From Botryllus schlosseri (Eukaryota > Chordata > Ascidiacea > Stolidobranchia > Styelidae), in NCBI GenBank assembly GCA_000444245.1, contig ATSW01092390.1, positions 1-20,090 of the forward strand: a stretch of 20,090 bases of DNA. The letters are read 5' to 3'. The notes under the pieces are model-generated. The model ran no database searches. It was given only the letters and a program-made list of their open reading frames with translations, and had not been told where the DNA came from. The position numbers and the translations under genes are program-made. This document shows, in pieces, positions 1-10,400 of this stretch (position 1 is its first letter; the number at the start of each line of letters is the position of its first letter).

Positions 1-705
1 GCCCGCGACTTTGCGTCATTTTGCGAAAGCTGGAAAATTGAACATATCATGTCCTCACCTAGATATCCACAGGGGAACTCGGAGGCTGAGCGTGCCGTTC
101 AGACCATCAAAAACCTTCTGCGAAAATGTGACGATGAATATCTGGCGCTACTCACATACCGCAACACGCCATTGGCTATCGGCTACTCGCCGGCAGAATT
201 GAGCATGGGCCGCAAACTAAGAACAAGAGTACCGTGTCATCCAGACGATCTTCTGCCCAAGTCTGTCGACCGAACCGCCGTGAAGAAAGCTGAAGCAGAT
301 TACCGACGCAGAATTACTCGTGATTACAACAAAAGACACAGAGTAGTACCTGGAGATGAGTTCAAGGTGGGAGATCGCGTCTGGATTCCGGACTGCAAAT
401 CGCAAGGTGTTGTGGAAAAACTTGACACTGACACTCAACCCAGATCCTTGGTTATCAGAACTGGGCGTGGCACCTTCAGAAGAAATCGCCGAATGGTGCG
501 GAGATACCAGATGGAGAATGCCCCGCAAGAAGGCGTCGACATTACCGCCAGTGAGGCAGCTGAATTCTTCAAATTTCCCGATCAGGGAGGAGATAGCAGT
601 TCGAGCGCTACTAGTGTCGATCGTGATGACCATCATGAGGCGGCGATAGTCCGACGGTCGGATCGGAACAGAACCGCACCTCGCAGATACATCGAGGAGT
701 ACTGA
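1..705 (+). mobile_element. Ty3/gypsy-type retrotransposon, pol 3' end (integrase C-terminal part), partial
   Basis: The frame is open from the left edge to the TGA at 703-705. It begins inside the integrase catalytic core: the block SSPRYPQGNSEAERAVQTIK matches the SPRYPQ(S)NG.AER signature of metazoan Ty3/gypsy integrases, followed by the usual YRNTPL and GYSPAELSMGR blocks. A basic C-terminal region follows with an SH3-like stretch (GDRVWIPDCKSQGVVEK), and the protein ends in VRRSDRNRTAPRRYIEEY, a tail typical of the gypsy lineage. Upstream pol, gag and the 5' LTR would lie outside the window. The visible part is cut only by the window edge; I cannot judge whether the whole element is intact. 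It lies on the same strand as the lipin gene. Confidence 0.9.
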
Positions 706-889
706 TGTAGTTATAGGAGTAGTGTGTGTAAATATGTTGTGTTCTTCATTCACCTCTTGCCTGCCAATTGCTTCTTACCTTTGTACCGCTAACTGCCTCA
801 ATTCGGATTGTTTATTGTCTTCATTCTGTGCTTGCGTTGTATATGTTTGTGCTGCTTATAAGCATTTGTGCTTGTCCCGAGAAGGGAGA

Positions 890-1376
890 TGTAGTGGTAG
901 CTCTATGGCGCCACTAGGGTGTGACGACATCGCAGGTGCTTCGGTGCTTGGTCGTCACTGAATACATGGCTGCTTGAGAACTCACGTCTCGTATATTAGA
1001 CAGACCGTCAGTCACGTTACTACAGACAAAGAATCAGATATTGACTGTCACTTGAAAAATAGATTTACCCGTATTTCACGTGCTTATCATCATGCAGTTC
1101 ATTCCGTAGTCACGTGCTTATTGTCAGTGCAATCCGGACCGCAGTCTCTATCGAAAGATTCCCTAATCTCTGATGCCTAAGCGTTGCAAAACTATTATGG
1201 ATGGTCCCGATTTGACTCAACATATTTCCTCGCTACTAGAACAGATCAGTTGATTATAGCGACCAATCATTACCACATAGGTTGAACGTTTTCAGACCCT
1301 CGTCATTAAAGCTTTAGCTTTATCCTTCGTCACCTTGATTGACCGTAGTGGTGACGATGACTATAAGCGTCTACCA
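890..1376 (+). repeat. Probable 3' LTR of the gypsy-type element (right end uncertain)
   Basis: A purine run (GAAGGGAGA, 881-889) precedes TGTAGTGGTAGC at 890, the arrangement expected of a polypurine tract followed by an LTR beginning TG. The region lies 185 bp past the pol stop and has no coding potential. An ATTAAA-type poly(A) signal occurs near 1305. I place the right end at about 1376, where CTACCA gives a CA end roughly mirroring the start. This is a guess, because the matching 5' LTR is outside the window. The stretch 706-889 is the element's untranslated tail. Confidence 0.5.
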
Positions 1377-2412
1377 TTCTGGCGGATCTGGCTCGATTCC
1401 CGTTGAATGGTTATCTGGGCTCCTCTTCCCACGCCGTTGTCATTCTTACGGCGACATCCTCCTATCTGTTCATGACATCGCATTTTGTCTGACTTAGTCA
1501 GATGAAAAATATAACTCAACGACATGCTGGTTGTCATTCATCCCATTTTCTTTTTTTTCGTATTGTTGTTATTATGAGTGAACAAATCGAAAAAAATCAT
1601 GATTTGGATTATTTATTCTATTAATATCGATCTTAATCAGGGGCAAAATGATTTTAACCAGAACACTATGTCTATTTCAATCAAGTGGACTAATTTCCAG
1701 CTAAATCCTTGTCATATCTTTTTTTCGTTTACTGGCGATGTCTTCATCCAAACTCCACCGTATGCCCTTGTCAAGATCAAAACAAGTGGAAAAGACATCC
1801 TTACCTTTTCAGGCATACCCGGAACACGATTTTCGTCCATGTCGGTGTGACGAAATTGCAGGGACCTAACAGCACTTCGCCAGACCCCCCAAAACGTTGG
1901 TCCTCTCTGCTCAGATAATCAGATTTACCGGTAGAGCTGAGTGAGGTGTCTTGGAAACTGTAGGGCCCGTTGGTATAAATCCGTAACATGATATTATTTC
2001 GTGACCTCCTGTCTGCTGTATAAAAAAATATCGATTAACCATACCGTAGGCTAGGAAACTAAAAGACGCACACTAGTTCAAATTGGTGTTTCTTCACTGG
2101 CATATAATTTTTCCTTGCGGGATGGTATTTGTCTTGTGAGGTTCAGATTGCCAAGACAGTATTTTGTATATATAACGAACTTTTCGGTTAGCATTAGGGC
2201 AGTCCTTTTCGGCCAAGGTTTTCTCGCTGCCGATCGTTCTGGCACACTTCTTGGAGTCGCATGTTACATGGCCTACTATATATATATACCCTATGTCTTG
2301 GTGCGTCGTGGCGCGGTAATGGCCAACGCCGATATATGCCCATTTCTTTAAATCTTGCGTATTTTTTCTTGGAGGAAGAGTACCCAAAAATCAAGATAAT
2401 TTACATCTTGAA

Positions 2413-2736
2413 GTCGCGCGCAGCGCGAAAAATTTTTGAAAAATTTCCATAAATTTTCAAAAAATACTCTATAATTTATACTCATTCACGAAATAATTTT
2501 GGGCCCCCTTCAAGCTCGCCCCTCCCAATTGGGGGTTTGGGGTGCGGCAGTTACGGTCCTGCGAAATTGGTCACCGTAAATACTATAGGCTATTATTTAA
2601 AAACGACCGAAATTTCAATTTGACTGATTTCGGCTTCTACTGGTTGGAATTGAGTCAAATTTGGTGTGCACCGTTATTTTTTAGGTAAATTAAGCCGATG
2701 AAATTCGAAAAAAAAGCTTTTCTGAACACCCCTACT
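2413..2736. repeat. Degenerate repeat related to the intron-10 hAT-like MITE
   Basis: The right part shares the exact 17-mer ATTTGGTGTGCACCGTT (2659-2675) with the intron-10 MITE (13020-13036). Looser similarity extends on both sides: TCTACTGG versus TCTACCAG before it, and an A-rich run followed by TGAACACCCC versus TGAACAACCC after it. The right end therefore looks like a hAT-type terminus (reverse complement TAGGGGTGTTCA). I found no matching left terminus, so this is an old or truncated copy. The left boundary, near the GC-rich inverted motif GCGCGCAGCGCG at 2415-2426, is arbitrary. Confidence 0.45.
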
Positions 2737-4315
2737 TCCCGGTGATGTAGGTCAGGCTAATCGTCGGTCGCATAAATAATGATTTGTGAAAGATTGAAAT
2801 ATAAATATTCAATCGATATACATGGCATCGCACTGGACATTGTGTGTCTTGTGCGGAAGATATCTGCTGAGGAGGGATGAGACTACAGGGGATAAGCCTA
2901 CTAGTGCTACTACACATATATGCCGAAGCGACCAAGTACAGCTTACCTCTGGCTAGAGGCCTATCACCCACCTCCCCCTCCGGCCTACTGGAGTTTGAAC
3001 TGTTTCGTTCGTTCATTATTTCTATATCCATTCGAAATACCACAAGATTGTGATAGAATGAAAAGATGAGAAGATATTGATTTGGAGTAGTCTTTTAAAT
3101 CAGACAAACACCCTGACCTAGCTATTGAACAAGAAAACAAGGGGCCTACAACTAAACGAAAAGTAGCTTGATAGGCCTATTTGCAAGTAAACATAAGGGG
3201 CTACCGATGAAAATTAGGTGGCCCGCGTCAGTAGGCGAAGTTGATATGTCAAATCGTGGCTCGGTAATCTCGAGCGCAGTCTAGTAATTTTATTTACCAC
3301 TATTAAAGCCACATGCAACAGTGTCCGGCCATGCCATACTGGTGCCTTTTGACATAATTCATCGCATTTTTGAGTCTCTTCATTGTATTCGTCCTTCATC
3401 GGGACTTTCCCTGGGCTTTTTTTATACAGGTATCAGCGACGTAGGGAGGAGCAAGGATAAGTCTCCGATAACGTGGTACAGCCGTACAGCCCGGACACAA
3501 AAACCACAGTCGATGACGGCGATTTAACGACTGTAACCCCTCCCCAAACAAAGTGGGTCAAGTCACATCGATTCTTTCGCATATTTTCATTATATTGCTT
3601 TCTTGTGGTGCTTTTAATCGACAAAAGTAATAGTAGAAGTGAAATGAACGCCAGATGGATACTGGGATCTCTGTCTGTGTAGTGTTTACGGGACATTTCC
3701 AATCTCAGTCACCGCTAGGGCCAGAAGGAGCAATAAATATCGACGACCGAATGAACGATAGTAACCTTCTGTATTTATTGTTGGCTGGTTATGCAAGAGT
3801 AGCTGTCTTCACGTTGATCTCGCCTGATCATGACTCGCCGACTTTGTGGAATTCCAGTCTTTGGAAGGCTGATATAACCGTAGTAGTATGCTACTTCAAA
3901 CTATAGTGGCTTTTTTTTTAGCACCGGAACACTTGTGTTTATTTCTGGGGTACAGGCAAACCCGGCTGCATTCGTTGTGTCCTTATCGCACATTTAGAGT
4001 AGGTAAATATTGCGACTAGCTTCGAAAGCGCCAGTATCAGCTTAAGTGCCTCTATGATACCGGATATTTTTAGAGCATACACTTTGTTATTGTCAGAAAA
4101 TAATCGATTTCGAGATATCTAGTGCACCACCGCCTTACCTGTATGACGCACTGATCTTCAATGCTGAGTTTAAAAGGGGAATAGTGCAATTAGAAATGCC
4201 CACATACGAGTAAGTCTTGGGTAATTTCAAGTTTTCGGACGCAAACGTGAAGTTACTGTGATACAAGAGCAAAGATAACGTTACTACCTTCATCTTCATC
4301 AATGTGAGTATAGGC

Positions 4316-4382
4316 TATTTATAACAGCTGGTGTGAATCGTGTAACTGCTATTTAGCTGTTTTCTGGCATGATCCTTCACAG
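4316..4382 (+). promoter_or_regulatory. Candidate TATA-like box, E-box and 5'UTR splice acceptor before the lipin ATG
   Basis: TATTTATAA at 4316-4324 is followed directly by an E-box CAGCTG at 4325-4330, about 70-80 bp before the ATG at 4398, a spacing that would suit a short 5'UTR. Alternatively, the pyrimidine-containing stretch ending CCTTCACAG at 4382 could be the acceptor of an upstream 5'UTR intron. The two readings compete and only transcript data can separate them. Confidence 0.2.
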
Positions 4383-4397
4383 AAACAACAAAACAAG

Positions 4398-4470
4398 ATG
4401 AATGTTATTTACAAAGGAGCCCGCTATCTGAAAGATATGTATAATCAATTGAATCCTGCAACATTGACTG
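4398..4470 (+). CDS. LPIN: Lipin exon 1 (start codon, residues 1-24, phase 1 end)
   Basis: The ATG at 4398 has A at -3 (CAAGATG). The peptide [20 protein letters not shown], followed by ATLTG, parallels the human lipin-1 N terminus, which starts MNY and has LNPATLSG. This is the amphipathic N-terminal segment that contributes to membrane binding in the family. The donor GTAAGA follows at 4471. Intron 1 splits the Gly codon, as expected after NPATLxG. Confidence 0.93.
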
Positions 4471-7400
4471 GTAAGATAATTTTTACAACCAACATGGTAT
4501 ACACTGCTGACTATTAAATAGGCGTATATAAATCCCAACAGAATTTTTTGTCCCAGATATTCAACGAAGGCATTTTCTTATAAATTTAAGTGTATAGTAT
4601 ACCAAGCATATCTTACATTAAGTACATGGCAGTATGCGTATAAACTCTAGGGTATATGACCAGTAATAGTTGTGTTATCAACAACGGTAGTTGATGACGG
4701 TTACCCTGGTTTATTTCAATATGAATATAGTATTTTTGATATTCAACAATGGCGGTTGCTGTGCCTGAACTTTCATACCGTCGTATTTTATGGTCATTAT
4801 TATGGTCCTACAAATACGAATATGCCAGTGCTGCATGCAGGATACCTTACATATATGTAGATATCGCGAATAATTATAGATTTGATTATACCTGATAATA
4901 CTCGTGATGTGATCTAGGTATTGTAGCCTATACATTTTAAATGCTCGTGAGCTCTCTTGATGTCAATTTTACCACTAACCACTCTTTTTAGTTAAGCAGC
5001 TGTACCGAATAATTCGTTTTGTGTCTAATGTTATGGTTTATTGAAATTTTTGTTTATTTCCTTGGCCTACCTATTTTTTGCTTTGCCACAGTCAATTAAA
5101 TCTGAGAAAGTAATCAATATGAAATCATCTTCTGTCAATTCCTGGATATTCTCTGCTGTTTTCTGATGTATTCTGCATTGATTCTTTTAATGAAGCGGAC
5201 TGTCACGAGTGCATTGCACTTGGATATAACTTTATTAACCCTAATTATGCGTTCGAGATTGTGCGGGTTTCATTTTAATCTTTAGGACAGGCTTAATTGT
5301 TCCCAATCCCAATCCGACCTCCATTGACTCCAGAACTCTTTCGTCACCTTTACATGGACTGACACGTTGTCACCGTGCCATATATTCATCATAGCCCCGA
5401 AACTGTATGCGATTCCTGTATAATTAGTATTTTCAATATGTGCACTTTCCAATGAAGGTTCATCGATATTGTGGAGCAGGATATTGATGAATCTATGAAT
5501 TTGTGATTATTTTCAATTTTCAAGTGTTTTATTACCAACTCATTTAACGCTTTAATATCATTTTGGTACAGCTTGGGAGTAGGGCTGAGCGCTATGATTG
5601 GAGTGCTCGAATCTGAATTGAGTATCATTTTTAATGGTTTAACTCTAGTAATGAGAGATGATATTTTTGAGTACCCATACCGAAATTATACACTTCCACC
5701 GTCCTTGCCACTAAGAGATGATTTATCAATGAGAATTATACTTTCGATACTCTTTTACACTCTGGAAGACTGTAAACCTTGATTGATTGTGTCGTAGCAT
5801 CCAAAACGTGCTACAAAGCTACTCACATTGGTAGAAATGACATATCTGCGAAGTCTTGGTCAACCCATGACGTTGCCACAAAGAGCGATGAAATATGTGT
5901 GGTCAAAAGTACCAAAAAATCTTTTGACGTGTTGTAGAGCTGGTATTATATTCTTATTAGTCGCATAAAAGGTACCTATTTGATTGAATCAGGTCATTGA
6001 TGAACGTGCCTCTCGTTTTTCAGGTGCAATAGACATTCTCGTGATAGAGCAGGAAGACCAAGAGCTTGTTTCATCTCCGTTTCACGTTCGTTTCGGCAAA
6101 CTCGGAGTGTTGCGGGCTAGAGAGAAAATTGTGATTTAACGCGACTGGTAAAGTTTGATTACCGAGTTTATGACTAACAATTTTTTGTGCAGGTCGACAT
6201 CACAATCAATGACGAAGTCGTCGGTCTTCATATGAAGTTGGGAGATCAGGGGGAGGCATTTTTTGTGGAGGAAGCGTGCGGGGAAGACGTCCCTTCGAGG
6301 TTAATTACTTCTCCGTTGCCGTCAAGACCGGTGTCGCCCGAATTGGAAAATGGGAGCGACAAGAACGAAAACAACGGGTAAATATTGTTATCAATACTTC
6401 AACATTTTTTGCATTCCGACATTTGTTGGGCCAGCAATTGCAATATGGTCGCTGTAGTAGATTATGTCCATTTTACACATTTTGAGAACATTAACTTTAT
6501 ATAAAGTTTTCATTGTCTTTCGGCAGTGGTTTTTTGGTTAACTTTGAAACAACGCGACAAACATAAACCTGAGATATGGCCGAAACTCTTTTTTTCACAA
6601 ATCTTGATATAAGCTACTTTGATTCCGCCGCGTCAATATCCTCGTAAGGTCACATGTCAGCATAATTTTATGTCACTTATTCGGAACACAAGTGAAGTGG
6701 AATCCAAGTTGCTAATTCAATGAAAAGATGCATATAAAGTACTCCCATCTCGCATGAAATTGCATATGTCAAAGAATAGGCCAAAACTTGCGTTCGGCAG
6801 CTGACTTTTAATGTACCGGTAAACAACTTTTATCTAATGTTGCATATTTCAAGGAGTTTGACAAACTCCTTGATTAAAAAATATTTAAGGATAGTCCTGT
6901 ATGCATTGCAGATATTGTATATCTATTGGTATTTTCTCAAATTCTGCAAACTAAAATTCTCACTGCAATCAACTAACATTCAAGGATAATGCAGTGTGCA
7001 CTGCGTATATTATATCAATATTGTTGATCAATTTATTTCAAATTCTGCAAACTGAAGTAACTGTGAACGCCTATTTTTTTAATCCAATGATGTTCCTGCT
7101 TTTATGCACTGTGATATTTTGTTCAAATAACAAGCGTGGTTACGCCGGCTGATGATATACGACTATAGTGGCGTGACTCTTAATGGTGTACAACTGACAT
7201 ACCTTGAATATAACCTCAGGTTACCTTTCAGCGTAACTCCTTATTGTTGTCTCCTAACACAGAGTTTTGTTTAAGTGATGTTGAGTCAATCAACCTTTGA
7301 AAACGCTAACTCATGTTCATCAGCCTTCTGACATTTGTTTCTCCATTGCCTTTACAAATATATGTTGGGAACGGTTGATAGGCCGGTTGATAGGCCGACT

Positions 7401-10400
7401 ACGTTTAATTCAATTCAACTCTCTTTTAAGTGTGTGAGATAAGATTACTTGTTTGTGTGATTTTGTTATGGCCAAGCTGCAATTTCCCCGAATTGTACGA
7501 CAGCTGTTTGCAATGTCAATTGCAGGCATTCCTTGCATTCGCGCCAGCTGACACCACCAATTGTCTGTCGTTATTGGCTGCTGATATATCCACATTTGTG
7601 TATCTTCGATAGTTGATCCATTGTCCTGCTGGAATGTACTGTACCTCTATTCAATTGAATAGTATATTCATATTAAAATGAACCCGAATATTTTTGGCTT
7701 GATACTCGTCAGGGTTAAACGTCAGTAACTAGTAGAGAGTTGGATAGAACATTGTATATCAACAATCGTATCACCAAATATGATGAAATTTCGAATGAGA
7801 GAGTTATTGTTATCTTAAAGGTAGTGATTACGTTAGTGTGCGACAGGTTATTAATCAATCTATTTTGTTATGACGTGAGGAGTTTCTCTTTTCCCTGCAA
7901 ATGTACATATAACTTACTGACACGTTGCTGTTTTCCAATGTATATCCGACTTTAGGTGCTCTGTGGGATGTTTTGGGAACTATTTTACTCAACATCAGTG
8001 ATACATGCTGTTCACAATGTATTTACTTTAAATGATACAAAGTTAGATCTCGAATCTTCATATTCGAGTATAAAAGTAACTTGTCATAAGGTAACTTATC
8101 TGTATTCCACCGACGTGAGAACATTTCTACCATGTCAAAACTCGAGAATACTGGACCATGATCTGATATATCGATCTCACCTACCATCTCATCCCACGTC
8201 ATTTTCTGTCCTGTCCTTCTATGTTCTCTTCTATTACTTCTCAAATTTGTGTCTACAGTTCGATATCACGGGACGACTCGACCACAAAGCAACGAAAAAG
8301 ACGAAAGAGACGGAAGCGTCGAAGCGTGTCGTCGCTACCAAACGATACGGGTAGCAACAGTTCATCTTCAGACTCGGAGGAAGACGCCGTCTCCTTGTTG
8401 CCGAGCATCGAGCAGAGCCCTTGTCCTAAGAAAAGACACCCGGTCGAACCTCAACTGAGCCTTGACTTGCAAGGGTATGTCACTGCTATGCGTTTTTGAT
8501 TTATTTGAAGCATAGTAGGGTGCAGGGTTGCTCTTGGTGTCATGATAATTATGGACCGATTGTCTTCTTGTCGTGGTCTTTAGGCAGAAAATTGCAATAC
8601 GTACGTGGAACAAGACTAATATGTTAACGAATAATGACGCAAACTGCCTAATAGTACACTCTATGGATGCAATTCGGGTTACTATCTGAATTTTACATTG
8701 CTGTTAGCTAGTTTTCGGTCTCAAATTGTGTTTGCTACTAGGTCCAGAGTTGTAGGCTACAAATTTTTCCAGATTCGGCTAGAAATATAATTATGGCTAC
8801 ACATTTTTTTTTCCAAATTATAACACAAGGCATTTTCTAAATTAGATTAGACTGACATCACTAAATTCACCAAAAACTTGGCAATTCAGTGAAGTTCGGT
8901 TGATATTACATCAGATCTCATCTCATAGGAAACGCACATATTCGTACAGCAAGCTTGGCTCGTTTCGTGCTATGGAGTTCCCCTGTAGCGTTTCGGGAAA
9001 ACCAGATTAGATTAAACATTGTAGCAAAGAAACATTTCGCAAAAGATTACCGGAATTCCGCTTTGATTTTTTTCATTAGAAAACTAGAATTATCTATTTG
9101 TACAAGTACTAGCCTGGATCTGTGTGGATGATGACTTTGTTAATATTTGTTCTTGTATTTTATTGTTGAATAATATTGTCCATCAATTTTTATATGTAAC
9201 CCTGGTATGTGAAAACAATGATGTCAGTTAAAGCAATAGTTTAACGTTTTGTGGAAATGTGAAAATATACTATTTTAGCATAGCCTATATATGTAGTGAG
9301 TAAGCATCGATGGTACCTAGAAATATGGCGTGGAAATGGCATGAGGATAAGGCCACTTTATGTTGTGTTCTCTTTGTTGCTGGCGTGTCAGCGGATCTGA
9401 GTAATGATCACCTGATTTGTAGGCATGGCGATCGTGTCTATATCTTGCTCTCTCGTGGTACGCTTGAAACCAGATCTAAATTGGAAGTTTCGCTGTGACG
9501 TATCTGAAGTCTGAACACGCGTGATACTCTTCTGATCAATGACGTTTCGCAACTGATTTGTTTATTTGAATGATCTCGCGCACCTGTTGTGTATTCTTTC
9601 AGGGACAAACCTCGTCCTAAATTACGTGTTGCGTTATGCAGCGACGGCAGTGCAAATTCAACTTCGATTAGCCTGCCCAGTGATGCCAGGTATAGCTCGC
9701 AGAGCATGGCATTGAGTGATGCTTGCTACCTGTCGTGCAGCTGCGCGTGTGTCATATCATTACACGGCTACGGCTGTGTGTCAAAGTGCATTTACTAAAC
9801 GCATGATTCGATTAGACGGCCGACTTTGGTGGCCGTTCTATTTTTATCTCATTTAAATTGGTTGTGTCAATAATGCGGTACTGTATCGCAGAATGCAACT
9901 GTGCGTACTCAGTTGGTTTTCTATTTCACTTGAAGTGGTTTGAATTTGGATGTGAAAAACGTATGCCTTTGGGAAATGCTTGAATCTTGAAGCGTTTGCT
10001 ATTTTAACGCATTCCTATGTTTTGTCGTCACTCAGTTTTATGTGAGAGACCACGGTGATGCGGAACTGAAACTGGGGTAACAGTTTATTGAGTCACATAA
10101 CGCACTCCTCGTTTATATCTCGAATACTGAGAAATCTCGATGGTTACAGGATAGGCTTCATCGTAGACGACAAAAGAAGGCCCATTGAATTGTAGCTATG
10201 TAGCTTCAGTTGCGTGGAATTATTTTGTCTTAAAGAGACACATCACACCACTACTGAGATGTTAGATTTTGTTGTGGACTCTTTTGTCTCTGAACACATA
10301 TCATATATGCAAGGTGCACTGTACGTGAACTGAGAGAAGGACACTGCCTTTTGACTCATAGCTCTGCGTCAGAATGCGGGAACTGAGCAACTTCCATGTT

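Larger units (their letters stand above)
1377..4397. other. Upstream non-coding region of the lipin gene
   Basis: I see no convincing gene in this 3 kb. Open frames are short, have no recognisable motifs and often lie opposite each other on both strands (for example around 2100-2390). Short AT runs occur (TA repeat near 2276-2290), and a degenerate transposon-like repeat sits at ~2413-2736. Part of this region presumably contains the lipin promoter and 5'UTR exon(s), but their limits cannot be read from sequence alone. Confidence 0.6.
6378..8258 (+). other. Lipin intron 3 (1881 bp)
   Basis: Holds a perfect short palindrome (6850-6872), a diverged direct duplication (6887-7053), a 12-bp tandem doublet GGTTGATAGGCC (7373-7396) and one arm of the foldback MITE family (7651-7780). 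The remainder is AT-rich. The 132-codon frame at 7956-8354 runs across the exon 4 acceptor in a different frame and has no lipin content. Confidence 0.7.

Noticed and set aside
217-753. 178-codon frame on the - strand
   Set aside because: It lies opposite the retroelement pol frame and has no domain of its own; it is a shadow of that frame.
1379-1400. TGGCGGATCTGGC resembling a gypsy primer-binding site right after the LTR
   Set aside because: A primer-binding site would mark a 5' LTR followed by gag, but no gag-like sequence follows. It is taken as chance, though it influenced where I put the LTR end.
2094-2387. 97-codon frame on the - strand with frames opposite it
   Set aside because: No recognisable domain, and it contains translated TA-repeat; equal open length on both strands argues for chance.
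7956-8354. 132-codon frame on the + strand
   Set aside because: It overlaps lipin exon 4 in another frame and its upstream part is AT-rich intron; no motif or start context supports it.
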